Source: CAZBRS01 sp964494475 (GTDB taxonomy: Bacteria > Myxococcota_A > UBA9042 > CAZBRS01). From it: a stretch of 48,593 nt of DNA. Below the pieces are notes generated by a model that worked only from the letters and a program-made list of their open reading frames with translations, searched no databases and had not been told where the DNA came from. Numbering within the stretch: the stretch's first letter is position 1; the number at the start of each line of letters is the position of its first letter. The stretch covers positions 1-48,593 of the forward strand of contig CAZBRS010000044.1 in assembly GCA_964494475.1 (NCBI GenBank), read 5' to 3'. Positions 1 to 9,000 of this stretch are shown one piece after another. The translations under genes were made by a program, and so were the position numbers.

Positions 1-2
1 AA

Positions 3-36
3 CGAAAAAGGGGAGCCCGAGGGCTCCCCTTTTTCG
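3..36. terminator. Strong bidirectional intrinsic terminator
   Basis: A perfect 16-base inverted repeat (3-18 pairing with 21-36) has a two-base centre. It consists of a GGGGAGCCC core flanked by an A5 tract on one side and a T5 tract on the other, so it can terminate in both directions. It lies 30 bases past the stop codon of the Cys-rich lipoprotein gene that ends at 67 on the minus strand. Confidence 0.9.
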
Positions 37-66
37 AACGGTCAGCGCGCCGGGCGCGCCATGACG

Positions 67-1443
67 TTATTCTTCGGCGGGCGCGAGGCCGGTGATCTTG
101 GCCTTCGCGCTGCCCCAGAAGATGCACGCGGAGACGGCCTGGCAGTTGTCTTCCTCGCCGACGACGATCATCGGGTCGGCCGCATCGTAGACCTGCAGCT
201 TCTTGCCGCAGTTCTCGATCTCGAGATCCCAGGTCAGGAACGTCTCGATGAGGCTCATGTCGGCCATCTGCAGGTAGCCGCAGATGTCGGCGGGGGCCTC
301 GGGATCCTCGGCGCACCACTTGCGGGCGAGGTAGAGGGCCTTGTCGAGGTCGGCCTTGAAGATGGCGCCGGCGAGGGTGCCGTCCTTGAAGGCGACGCCC
401 ATGTCGTCGATGGCGCCGTCAACGGTGCCGACGAGCTTGACCTTGTCGAGCGTGATGTCGAGGGGCGGAATGCCGGCCTCGGCCAGGAAGCCCGCGAGCA
501 GCGCGCCCAGCGGGAAGGTGATCGGGCCGAGCTCCATCTTGCCGCCGTCGATCTCGGCGCCTTCGAAGTGGATCATGGGCTGGCCGTCGACGAACGACGT
601 CGGATCGACCAGGTACTCGCCGGCCGCGGCGCCGGGCTTGCCCATGTAGCCGTTCAGCGTGAACGGAGCGGCCTCGGGGTCGTCTCCCAGGTCGAGCAGG
701 ATGTTGGTCTCGCCTTCCGCGAACAGATTCTTGATCTCGCCGTTGGCGTCGACGCCGAAGCCGGCCAGCGTGCTGAGCAGCGCGCCCAGGCCGTTGTCCG
801 GGTTGCCGTCGCCGCTGATGTCGAGGCAGACCGCGCCCGCGAGGTTCGGGAAGTCGACCGCCTCGGCGCCGGTGGCGTCGGGCAGCTCGGGGATGTACAG
901 GCCGTTGAAGAGCGTGGCCTTGCCGAACTCGACGCCGCCGCAGGTGCCGTCGGCCTTGCAGATCTCTTCGCCGGTGCAGCCGGGGGCGCAGGTTCCGCCG
1001 CAGCCGTCGGGTCCGCAGACCTTGTCGGTGCAGTCGGGGGTGCACTCGCAGCTCTTCTGGTCGGCGGCGCAGGTGCCGTACTGGCAGGTGCCGCAGGTCT
1101 GGTCGGGGCAGTTGCTGGCGCCGCAGACCTTGTCGCCGCACTCCTTGACGCACGCGGGCTCTTCGCACATGCCGGCCGCGGTGCACTCTTCGGGAGCCGT
1201 GCAGGTGCCGCAGGTCTGGTCGAGGCAGTTGCTGGGTCCGCACTCCTTGGCGCCACAGGCGACCACGCAGCCGGTGTCGGGGTCGGGCGTTTCGTCCTTC
1301 TCCAGGTTGGAGTCGTCCGGGACGTCCGTCACGGCTTCGTCGTTGTTCGGAGTGTCACTCTCGGTTCCACCGCTGTCGCCGCCGCACCGCACAACGGTCG
1401 CCAGCGCCAGCACGAGCACCAGGAAGAAAGCGCGCTTCACCAT
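67..1443 (-). CDS. Cys-rich repeat lipoprotein
   Basis: Secreted protein of 458 residues, probably a lipoprotein. The start at 1443 is chosen because an AAGGGAGG ribosome site precedes it and a hydrophobic signal (VKRAFFLVLVLALATVV) follows directly. The signal ends in VVRC-GG, an imperfect lipobox because Arg precedes the Cys. An acidic Thr/Asp/Pro linker follows, then three short Cys repeats of the type C..(K)xCGxxxCxxxxCGxC; the third reads CGPDGCGGTC, like the giant gene at 11552. The C-terminal 280 residues have no recognised domain; they contain Gly/Leu-rich stretches and four late cysteines. It is transcribed alone from a good promoter at 1486-1513 and ends at a perfect terminator. The function is unknown; a surface role is inferred from the signal and repeats. 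Confidence 0.85.
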   Translation of the reverse strand: MVKRAFFLVLVLALATVVRCGGDSGGTESDTPNNDEAVTDVPDDSNLEKDETPDPDTGCVVACGAKECGPSNCLDQTCGTCTAPEECTAAGMCEEPACVKECGDKVCGASNCPDQTCGTCQYGTCAADQKSCECTPDCTDKVCGPDGCGGTCAPGCTGEEICKADGTCGGVEFGKATLFNGLYIPELPDATGAEAVDFPNLAGAVCLDISGDGNPDNGLGALLSTLAGFGVDANGEIKNLFAEGETNILLDLGDDPEAAPFTLNGYMGKPGAAAGEYLVDPTSFVDGQPMIHFEGAEIDGGKMELGPITFPLGALLAGFLAEAGIPPLDITLDKVKLVGTVDGAIDDMGVAFKDGTLAGAIFKADLDKALYLARKWCAEDPEAPADICGYLQMADMSLIETFLTWDLEIENCGKKLQVYDAADPMIVVGEEDNCQAVSACIFWGSAKAKITGLAPAEE

Positions 1444-1485
1444 GGGTAAGCCTCCCTTGTTGGGTTGTCCCCGAGTCTCGGGCAA

Positions 1486-1513
1486 AGTGTAGCGGGGAGC
1501 TTCGAGTTGTCAA
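1486..1513 (-). promoter_or_regulatory. Sigma70-type promoter of the lipoprotein gene ending at 67
   Basis: Read on the minus strand: TTGACA (1513-1508), 16 bases, TACACT (1491-1486). Transcription should start near 1479, inside a 13-base palindrome CCCGAGtCTCGGG at 1470-1482. That palindrome could be an operator or a 5' hairpin. Confidence 0.65.
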
Positions 1514-1536
1514 CAACGCTTCGACGCTTTTCCGCC

Positions 1537-1565
1537 TTGCGACGCGGCAGGTGCCCGAATAGACT
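1537..1565 (+). promoter_or_regulatory. Promoter of the J-domain/TPR gene
   Basis: TTGCGA (1537-1542), 17 bases, TAGACT (1560-1565), about 20 bases before the ATG at 1586. The same -10 hexamer occurs before the genes at 11552 and 46327. Confidence 0.6.
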
Positions 1566-1585
1566 CGTTCGCCGAGGAGCCAGCG

Positions 1586-2422
1586 ATGCCCGAAGCCGAC
1601 GTAAAAGCCATCGTTCAGCAGATCGAAGACAAGTATCAGCCCGCGCTCTCGGGCGATTACTTCGCCCTGCTCGAGGTGCAGGAGGCCGATCCCCCCGAGA
1701 CCTTGAAGGGTGCCTTCTTCCGGCTGGCGCGGGTGTTCCACCCGGATGTGCTCTCGCGGCAGGATCTGGACCCGCGCGACCTCGAGAAGGGGCGGTTCGT
1801 CTTCAAGAAGCTGTCGGAGGCCTACAACACCCTGACCGACAACGTGCGTCGCACGGTCTACATCTCCCGGGCCCGGGCCACCTCCCAGGCCACGGCCGCC
1901 GGCTCGGGGGGCGAAAAATCCGACGTGCCCCGCGAGGAGCCCAAGCGCTCGGCCGACGAGGAGGCCGAGATCTTCTACCACAAGGCGCAGATCCTGCTGC
2001 GTCGGGGCAACGCGCGCGAGGCCATCGACTTCATGAAGCGGGCGCTCACCCTGCGCAAGGACGAGCCGCGCTACCTGCTCGACCTGGGCTGGACCATCTT
2101 CCAGGACGGCACCATGGCCGTCGGAGAGCGCATCGAGGAGGCGCGCCAGTATTTCGAGAAGGTGCTCGAGAAGCAGCACCAGAACGTGCAGGCCATGTAC
2201 TACATGTCGCTGTACCACAAGGCGCGCAACGAGGTCGAGCGGGCCTATGAGCTCCTGAAGGACTGCCTGACCATCGACCCCCAGTTCACGCCCGCGAAGC
2301 GCGAACTGCGCTTGCTGCGCCTTCGCCTCAAGAAGGAGGCCGAGCGGCGCAAGAACCCGTTCTATCGCCTCAAGTTGTTCATCATGGGCGAGCGCGCCGC
2401 GGGGAGCGCCGATGACGACTAG
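1586..2422 (+). CDS. J-domain protein with C-terminal TPR repeats
   Basis: Cytoplasmic protein of 278 residues. Residues about 23-93 form a DnaJ J-domain with the diagnostic HPD tripeptide at 52-54 in FHPDVL, so it should stimulate an Hsp70 ATPase. A short Ala/Ser/Gly linker (about 98-120) leads into TPR-like helical repeats at about 130-255 (for example the AREAIDFMKRALTLRKDEP segment), which normally bind partner proteins. It lacks the Gly/Phe and zinc-finger regions of DnaJ, so it is a specialised class C-type co-chaperone, not DnaJ itself. A GAGGAG-like ribosome site precedes the ATG. The last 11 bases overlap the next gene, so the two are translationally coupled. The client is unknown. 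Confidence 0.88.
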   Translation: MPEADVKAIVQQIEDKYQPALSGDYFALLEVQEADPPETLKGAFFRLARVFHPDVLSRQDLDPRDLEKGRFVFKKLSEAYNTLTDNVRRTVYISRARATSQATAAGSGGEKSDVPREEPKRSADEEAEIFYHKAQILLRRGNAREAIDFMKRALTLRKDEPRYLLDLGWTIFQDGTMAVGERIEEARQYFEKVLEKQHQNVQAMYYMSLYHKARNEVERAYELLKDCLTIDPQFTPAKRELRLLRLRLKKEAERRKNPFYRLKLFIMGERAAGSADDD

Positions 2423-2930
2423 GATCCTGGTCTATGTAGGGCCGCTGCTCGGCCTGTGGCTCCTCCCGCTCGCGTGCAGCCGGCCCGTGCCCGTGCGCGC
2501 CGAAGCCCCTGCCGCGCCGGCGGTGGCGGCCTGTCCCCCGTGCGAGTGCGAGGCGTGTCCCGCCTGCCCCGTCCCCGAGCCGCCTGCGCCCACGCCCGCT
2601 CCGGCGGTCGACGCCGTGGCGGCCCCTGCCGAGCCCCTGGTCGTCCCCGAGCACCTCCGGCCGACGGCTGCGCAGTGCAAGGGCGCGTGCGACCGCATGC
2701 TCGAGGCCGAGGCGCGCCGCGTGGCGAACCGGATGCAGGAGGCTCAGCCAGAGCTGATGGCCGAGTTGAAGAAGGGGCTCGCCGCGGAGCAGGGGCTGCT
2801 GTCCGAGTCGTGCGTGCGGCGCTGCCTGGCCGAGTTCACGGTCAACACGGCCCTCTGCGTCCGGAAGTTCGAGACCATCGATCAGATTCAGCGCTGCATC
2901 GTCGAGACGTCGTTCCCCGCGAACCCGTGA
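2412..2930 (+). CDS. Small CX3C lipoprotein
   Basis: Exported protein of 172 residues, unrecognised. The N-terminus has a hydrophobic stretch ending in LLPLAC, so Cys22 is probably lipidated. A Pro/Ala-rich linker contains the cluster CPPCECEACPAC (41-52), which could bind metal or form disulphides. The C-terminal part is helical with CKGAC (89-93), CVRRC (134-138) and single cysteines at 149 and 162; paired CX3C motifs suggest a disulphide-stapled helical hairpin. It begins inside the end of the J-domain gene (11-base overlap), so the two proteins are made together. Its stop codon abuts that of the convergent DUF3108 gene (TGA then TCA, forming TGATCA). Confidence 0.75.
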   Translation: MTTRILVYVGPLLGLWLLPLACSRPVPVRAEAPAAPAVAACPPCECEACPACPVPEPPAPTPAPAVDAVAAPAEPLVVPEHLRPTAAQCKGACDRMLEAEARRVANRMQEAQPELMAELKKGLAAEQGLLSESCVRRCLAEFTVNTALCVRKFETIDQIQRCIVETSFPANP

Positions 2931-3704
2931 TCACTGTACGTTCGACAAGACCACCTTCACGGCGCCCACGAACAGGTTGACCTCGATGCCCAGCGGGATG
3001 TGCCGGTCGTCGTTCGAGAACCACATCTTGACCTCCTTGGACCAGTTGTCCCTGGAGGGCTTGTTCCGGCGATCGTCCCAGCGCCGCACCGACGCCATGA
3101 CGCCGATGCCGTCGCGCAGACCCTGCTCGGTGTAGGTCTTGCCGCGCTCGATCACCCGGTAGCGCACCTGGTACAGGTAGTTGCCCGACGAGCCCATGAA
3201 CGTCGCGTCCTCGCCCGGTTCGAGCGCCCGCGAGCGCAGGTAGGCCAGGCAGGCCAGCATGTCGTAGACCTCGCCGTAGCCCTTCCACACCAGGTCGCGC
3301 CAGGCGAGCTTGCCGGCCTTGCTGCGCACCGTCTTGATGCGCTGGACCTGCTTCTTCTCGGGGAAGAACTTCAAGAGGTACCGGGCGACGATGTGGGCCT
3401 CGTCGGTCACCATCACGTGCTTCTGGGGCTGGTACGTGGTCTTGTCGAGCACGCTCAGCGCCTCGTTCTGGACCGGGTAGAGCGTGTGGAAGAGCCCGGC
3501 CGAGCGCAGCGTGGCGTGCAGGAAGACGTGGGCGCGACCCGGACGGGCCTCGAGCCGCGCCACCCCCGAGTGGGCGCCGAACACGAACACGTTGTAGGTG
3601 AAGGCCTCGGGCGCCACGATGGGGCGCACCGGCAGGTCGGCGGCCGCCAGCGGGCCGGCGACGAGCAGCAGCGCCGCGAAGACGCGCGGGGCGATCCGCT
3701 CCAA
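2931..3704 (-). CDS. DUF3108 family secreted protein
   Basis: Protein of 257 residues with a signal peptide (VFAALLLVAGPLAAA) and the pattern of the DUF3108 family of periplasmic beta-rich proteins. It is recognised from the early GAHSGVARLE region, from the SAGLFHTLYPVQN segment and from the late KEVKMWFSNDDRHIPLGIE segment, which in this family reads as a modified surface followed by a statement of mature size. The start used is a TTG 8 bases after the upstream stop codon; no in-frame ATG precedes the signal sequence. It is the last gene of the pilQ operon. Family function is not established; a cell-envelope role is inferred from the signal peptide. Confidence 0.75.
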   Translation of the reverse strand: MERIAPRVFAALLLVAGPLAAADLPVRPIVAPEAFTYNVFVFGAHSGVARLEARPGRAHVFLHATLRSAGLFHTLYPVQNEALSVLDKTTYQPQKHVMVTDEAHIVARYLLKFFPEKKQVQRIKTVRSKAGKLAWRDLVWKGYGEVYDMLACLAYLRSRALEPGEDATFMGSSGNYLYQVRYRVIERGKTYTEQGLRDGIGVMASVRRWDDRRNKPSRDNWSKEVKMWFSNDDRHIPLGIEVNLFVGAVKVVLSNVQ

Positions 3705-3712
3705 GGCTGCTC

Positions 3713-4192
3713 TCAGGCCGTGGCGAGCGGCAGGTTCTTCAAGATGAACTCTTCGGTGAAGCGCACGTCGTTCAGGCGAACGAGCAGCAGCACGTCGTCC
3801 TTCTCGTGGCCCTTGGCCAGCACGGCCTCGAGGATGGGCCCGGCCTGCTCGTCGGTGATGACCTCGATGGTCTCGACGTCTTCGTTGATGGTCTTCACCT
3901 GCTCGAGCATGTCGTTGTAGAGCTCGCGGTGCTCGCGGTTCCAGAGGATGGTCACGAACTGGGCGAGCAGGTGGTTCCCGCCGTCGAAGATCTCGTGCCG
4001 CGTGATCTCGGCGAGCTTGGGCCGGTTGAACTTCTCGGTGCGGAAGCCCCGGAAGTACTTGTTGTACAGCCCCCGCTCGAACTGCGAGAGGCGCAGGATG
4101 AACTCCTTGGGGTCGAAGACGCGGAAGATGCGGTCGAAGAGGGGCTCGACCTTGCGCAGCGCCTGGATTTCGTCGATTTCGCGGGTGGTCAT
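3713..4192 (-). CDS. Unrecognised soluble helical protein
   Basis: Protein of 159 residues without a signal peptide, membrane segment or cysteine. It is rich in charged and aromatic residues (for example FDRIFRVFDPKEFILRLSQF) and predicted to be mostly helical. I recognise no family. The ATG at 4192 follows a GAGGAGC ribosome site. It is the fourth gene of the pilQ operon, 25 bases after the lipoprotein gene and 8 bases before the DUF3108 gene. Its cytoplasmic character stands out among exported neighbours, so it may be a cytoplasmic partner or regulator. That role is inference from context only. Confidence 0.7.
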   Translation of the reverse strand: MTTREIDEIQALRKVEPLFDRIFRVFDPKEFILRLSQFERGLYNKYFRGFRTEKFNRPKLAEITRHEIFDGGNHLLAQFVTILWNREHRELYNDMLEQVKTINEDVETIEVITDEQAGPILEAVLAKGHEKDDVLLLVRLNDVRFTEEFILKNLPLATA

Positions 4193-4217
4193 CGGGGCTC
4201 CTCGTGGTGGCGGGCGG

Positions 4218-4970
4218 TCAGCGCCCGATCTCGGAGATGTCCGAACCCCACAGCGTGAACAACCGGCAGTCGACGCCTTCGTCCTGCCCGATCAGGCAGG
4301 GCGGGCGCATGTCGCCGGCGTCTCCGAGGTCGGAGCAATCGTCCGTGACGATCATGTACAGGCAACCGAAGCAGATGTCGACAGGGTAGTAGTACTCGTT
4401 CGACAGGACGATGGTCCCGTCGCCCAGGCGGCTCTCGAGGCGGACCTTGACGAGCAGAGGGAAGCCCGTCGAGCGCGCGGTCGTGTCGACGGCCAGCGCA
4501 TTGCCCACGTCGACGGGGATGGCGTTGACCGAGGCCACGCCCATGCCCTCGGGCTCGGCGAAGCCCACGGAGGGCGTGTAGTAAGACTCCGAGAGCACGG
4601 TCTCGGTCGCCGCGTCGAGCCCCGACGGGTACTCGTACGAGACGTGCGCGCCGAGCACCTGCACGTTGTGGTTCTCTCCGTAGAGCTCGCCGAAGGCGGC
4701 GCGCGTGCTCAGGAGGTAATTCTCGATCTTCAGGAACATGTGGAAGCGGTTGCGCATCCACGTGTCCATGACGCCCTTGAGGCGCATGGTGCGGGCGTCG
4801 GCGCGCGCCACGCATTGGTCCTGCTGGGTCACGGCGATCACGCCGTGGACCCACACGGAGCCGCCCTCCTCCATGGGCGAGCACGAGAGCAGGCCCGCCA
4901 GGGCGGCTCCGGCCAGCAGGGCGCTCCGCACCCACCGCGCACCACGATTCGTCGTCGCTTGGTTCTTCAT
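4218..4970 (-). CDS. Unrecognised lipoprotein in the pilQ operon
   Basis: Protein of 250 residues. The signal peptide ends in the good lipobox LLSC, so it is probably anchored in the outer membrane. The mature part has a beta-rich look (VWVHGVIAVTQ, VQVLGAHVSYEY, PLLVKVRLESRLGDG) and seven or so scattered cysteines near the C-terminus (CFGCLY, DDC, PPCL, DCRL). No family is recognised. The start at 4970 forms an ATGA overlap with the stop of the dehydroquinate-synthase-like gene, so translation is coupled. A lipoprotein made together with a secretin could be a pilotin-like or stabilising partner, but it does not look like the TPR pilotin Tgl/PilF. That role is inference. Confidence 0.75.
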   Translation of the reverse strand: MKNQATTNRGARWVRSALLAGAALAGLLSCSPMEEGGSVWVHGVIAVTQQDQCVARADARTMRLKGVMDTWMRNRFHMFLKIENYLLSTRAAFGELYGENHNVQVLGAHVSYEYPSGLDAATETVLSESYYTPSVGFAEPEGMGVASVNAIPVDVGNALAVDTTARSTGFPLLVKVRLESRLGDGTIVLSNEYYYPVDICFGCLYMIVTDDCSDLGDAGDMRPPCLIGQDEGVDCRLFTLWGSDISEIGR

Positions 4971-6052
4971 CGTCCACCTCGCACGAACGTCGCCAGATCG
5001 TTCACGTGTACCTTGGTCCCCTTGGCCCGGCCGATGCGTTCGAGCACCAGCACGGGCACCCGGCCCCGCTCGGGAATTCCCCAGTCGAACAGGGGCTCCT
5101 GGTCGGGGCCGAGGTATTTCTCCGTTCCCGTGGGAAGGTGGAAGCGCTTCAGCGTCTCCACGATCTCGTCGCGCTCCTCGGCGTCGAGGAAGCCGTGCGT
5201 CACCGACAGGTCGGCCGCGAACACCAGCCCGAGCGCGGCGGCTTCGCCGTAGTTCTTGGTGCGGTCGAGCCGCTGCACGACCTCGGCGAAGACGCGGCCC
5301 GGGCGCAATCCGTCGCCGCCCATCCCGGCCTCGGCCGATCCGGTGGTCAGGACCCCGGCGTGCTGCACCACGTAGGCCAGCGCCTCGGGGTCGCGCGCGG
5401 CCAGATCGGTCTCCCGCGATCCGACGTAGCGGAACAGGGCCCGATCGCGGGCCGCGGCCTTGCGCAGCACCACGCCCAAGCCGCTCTGGAACTGGCGCTT
5501 GGGCAGGCTCGACAGCAGCCCCGGGTCGGCCAGCACGGCGCGCGGCGCGTGGTGCACCTCGATGACGCGGGGGATGCCCTTCCAGCTCACGCCCAGGTGG
5601 CCGTCGCGGGGCGGATCGGCCTGGGCGGTCAGGGTGGTCGGCAGCAGCACCCAGGGGGCGCCGTGGCCCGTGAGGCTGGCCAGCACGCCCGTCAGATCGG
5701 CCACCACGCCGCCGCCGAACGCCAGCCACGCCACGCGACCCGGGTGCGCCTTGCGTGCGCGCCGCTCGAGCACCTCGAGGCCGCGTTCCAGGCTGTGCGA
5801 GCGCTCGCCCTGGTCGATCGGCACCCACTCGATCGACAGCCCCGCCGAGCGCGCGCCCTCGGAGAGCGCCTCGCTCCAGGCCTGCAGCGCGTTCACGTCG
5901 GCCAGCGCGACCACGTCGTCGCGACCGCCGAGGGCCTTCGCCACCTCGGCCCAGTCGATGGGCCCGAAGCGCAGCGGCGCCAGCTCGGGTCCGGGGCGTC
6001 CCGGCGCGGGCGGGCGCGGCGCGTGTCGGTGGGTGGCCTCGCGGTCCGTCAT
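4967..6052 (-). CDS. Degenerate 3-dehydroquinate synthase homologue (probable pseudoenzyme)
   Basis: Protein of 361 residues, the usual AroB length, clearly in the AroB fold: FGGGVVADLTG (112-122), LLPTTLTAQAD (136-146) and NYGEAAALGL (267-276) align with the family. All three zinc ligands are changed. The Glu of SGLAExxK is Val194 in SGLGVVLRK, the first His of LNxGHTxGH is Arg253 (its partner His is Glu257), and the His of HGEA is Tyr268. The substrate-loop DSxxGGK becomes DPPRDGH. It should therefore not catalyse the shikimate step. It sits 11 bases after pilQ, where aroB lies in the pilQ-aroK-aroB order of many proteobacteria; aroK is absent. A structural or regulatory role is inferred. 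The ATG at 6052 follows GGGAG. Confidence 0.85.
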   Translation of the reverse strand: MTDREATHRHAPRPPAPGRPGPELAPLRFGPIDWAEVAKALGGRDDVVALADVNALQAWSEALSEGARSAGLSIEWVPIDQGERSHSLERGLEVLERRARKAHPGRVAWLAFGGGVVADLTGVLASLTGHGAPWVLLPTTLTAQADPPRDGHLGVSWKGIPRVIEVHHAPRAVLADPGLLSSLPKRQFQSGLGVVLRKAAARDRALFRYVGSRETDLAARDPEALAYVVQHAGVLTTGSAEAGMGGDGLRPGRVFAEVVQRLDRTKNYGEAAALGLVFAADLSVTHGFLDAEERDEIVETLKRFHLPTGTEKYLGPDQEPLFDWGIPERGRVPVLVLERIGRAKGTKVHVNDLATFVRGGR

Positions 6053-6063
6053 GCTCGGGCTCC

Positions 6064-9000
6064 CTATTCGGTGCGGACTTCCGACGCCTGCCGATTGATG
6101 ATGCGCGGCGTGATGAAGATCAGCAACTCGGAGCGCTGATCGTTCTCGGTGTGCTTGCGGAACAGCGGGCCGAGGATGGGCAGGTCCGCGAAGAACGGCA
6201 CCTTCTTGAAGCCCTCGGCCGTGCTGCGCGTGTAGATGCCGCCGATCACCGTGGTGTCGCCGTCCTTGACCAGCAGCTCCGTGTGAGCTTCTTTCTTGCG
6301 GATCGACGGGTTGCCGTTGGCGCCCGTCTGGGCGAAGTCGGGCTCGTTCTTGGTGATGTCCATCTTCAGCGAGATGTTGCCGTCCTGGGTGACGTGGGGC
6401 AGCACCTCGAGCTTCAGGAGCGCGTTGAAGAACTGCGTGTTGACGCCCTGCGCCGAGACCACGCTCACGGGGATCGACACGCCCTGCTGGATGGTGGCCG
6501 CCGTGTTGTCGAGGGTCGAGATCTTGGGCGAGCTCACGATCTTGACGTTGCCGGTCTCCTCGGCGGCCGAGAGGCGCAGGTTCAGGTTGGCGGCGCCGCC
6601 GATGCTGCCGAGCGTGAGGCCGATGGAGCCACCGGCGCCGGCGCCCGTGGCGGCCGGCAGGTTGACCGCGAAGCCGGGCGTGGCCGCCGCGACGCCGCCG
6701 GTGGGGCTGTCGGAGCTGTCGGAGCCGCCCGAGAGGCCGATGACGTTCGGGAAGACCAGCCCGGTCTGGTTGCCGTACTGCTGGCCGAAGCCCAGGTGGC
6801 CGCCCCACTGGACGCCCACCTCCTTGGTGAAGTTGTCGGTGGCCTCGACGATGCGGGCCTCGATGAGCACCTGGGGCGTCTGGGTGTCGAGGCGGCGCAC
6901 CAGGTCTTCGATGGCGATGACGTGCTCCTCGATGTCCTTGAGGATGATGGTGTTCGTGCGCTCGTCGACCTCGACCGAGCCCTTCTCGGAGAGCAGTGTC
7001 TTGACGCGCTTCACGAGATCGCCGGCCGACGCGTAGTTGACGGTGATCAGCCGGACCACCAGCGCCTTCAGGGCCGCGGACTTCTTCTTCTTCTCGATGA
7101 GGATGTCGTATTCCTTCTGGATGGCCTCCAGGGGGGCCACGCGGTAGACCTCACCCTCCTTGACATAGTCGAGGCCCTTGGCCTTCAGGATCATGTCGAA
7201 CGCGAGATCCCACGGTATGTTCTCGAGGTGGAACGACACGGTGCCCTTCACCTCGTCGTTCGCCACGATGTTGACGCCTCCCTCGCGGGCGAGGAAGGAG
7301 ATGACGTCCTGGATGTCGGCGTCCTTGATGGTCAGGTTGATGCGCTTGCCGCTGTACTTCTTGCGCTTCTTGTAGGGGTAGGGGTTCAGCACGCCCGCCG
7401 CGCCGAAGTCGCCCGCGCCGCCCGGGAGGCCGAGGCCGGCCGCGCCCGAGGAGCCGGCAGGGCTGGAGGCCGCGGCGTCGGCGGCCACGGTGGTCGGGAA
7501 GGCCTGGCGGACCGCGCCCTGAGCCCGCGGCGTGAACACCCAGACCAGGCGGTTGCCCTGCTTCTCGAGGCGGTCGTCGACCTTGCCGTTGGTCTCGACC
7601 ACCACGCGGACCTGGCCCTTGGCGTCGCGATCGTTGAAGCTGGCCACCGACGCGACCGGCCCCCGGAACGACGACACGTCGAGCATGCGCTCGCGCCCGC
7701 GCTCGAGCGTGGCGCCGGAGAGCACCAGCACCTTGCGGCCCTGGGCCGTCTCGGTCACCCGGTAGCTGGGATCGCCCTCGAGCGTGACCTCGACGCGGGC
7801 GTCGGCGCCCTCGCCGTCGAAGCGCACGTCGGCCACGCGGCCCGGGCCGGTGGTCTTGGCTTCGGTCTGGGCCTTCAACGACGCGACCAGCCGCGAGCGG
7901 GTCTCGTCGAGGGCCTTGCGGTCGGCCTCGCGGGCGCGGTTCAGTTCGTCGACCTCACCGGCCAGGCGGGCGAGGTCGCCCTCCTTCTCGGCGCGTGCGG
8001 CGTCGAGGGCCTTGCGGTCGGCCTCGCGGGCGCGGTTCAACTCGTCGACCTCGCCGGCCAGGCGGGCCAGGTCGCCCTCCTTGGCCTGCAGCGCGGTCTT
8101 CAGCGCCTCGGTGGCGGCGGCCAGGCGGGAGGCCTCGTCGAGGGCCTTGCGGCTGTCGGCGGCCACGGCCTGATCGCGCGCGTCGAGCGACGCGAGGCGG
8201 GCTTCGCGTTCCGCCAGGGTCCGGGTCACCTTCGCGAGGTCGGCGCGCGCCGCCTCGAGCGTCTTCTCCATGCCGGCCAGGCGCTTGCGGTCTTCTTCCC
8301 GCGTGGCCGCCAGCTTCGTGAGGTTGGCCTCGGCGGAGCCCTTCTCGGTCTTCAGGGCCGCGAGGGCCGCCTCGTTCTCCTTCAGGCGCTGCTCGTAGCC
8401 GGACGCGCGCCCCTTCTTTTCGGCCTTGGCGGCGTTCTCGAGCTCGACGATGCGCTGTTTCAGCTGGTCGAGGTTCCGTTGCTCCTGGCCCTGCAGGCCC
8501 TTCTGGGCCGACAGGAGGAAGCGCGTCTTCTCGATCTCGCTCTGCAGCGAACCGATCTGCGAGCCCTGCGAGGTGCTCTGCTGCTGCAGCCGCTGCACCT
8601 CGGCGGTGGCCTCGGCCAGCTTGGCGCCGGTGCTCCCCAGGCGCGCCTTCACGTCGTCACGGGCGCGGGCGGCCTCGGCCAGTTGGACGCGCAGCGTGGC
8701 GACCTCGGAGGACAGCGCCGCGACGTCGGTGGAGCGGGAACCCAGGCGGTCCTCGTAGGCCTTCTCGCGCTCGGCGAGGCGTGCGCGGAGCGACTCGACC
8801 TCCTTCTTGAGGCCGGCCGCGTCCGAGTCCTTCGCCGTCAGGGCGGCGCGGTAGTCGGTCTCGCTCGTCGCGAGCGCCTGCTTCAGGCCCTGGACCTCGC
8901 CGTTCAGCTCGGCCAGGCTCGACTGGCTGGCCCGCTTGTCGTCGTCGGCGCGCTTCGTGAGCTCGGCGATGCGAGCCTTCAACTCGTCGACCCGGGCGCG

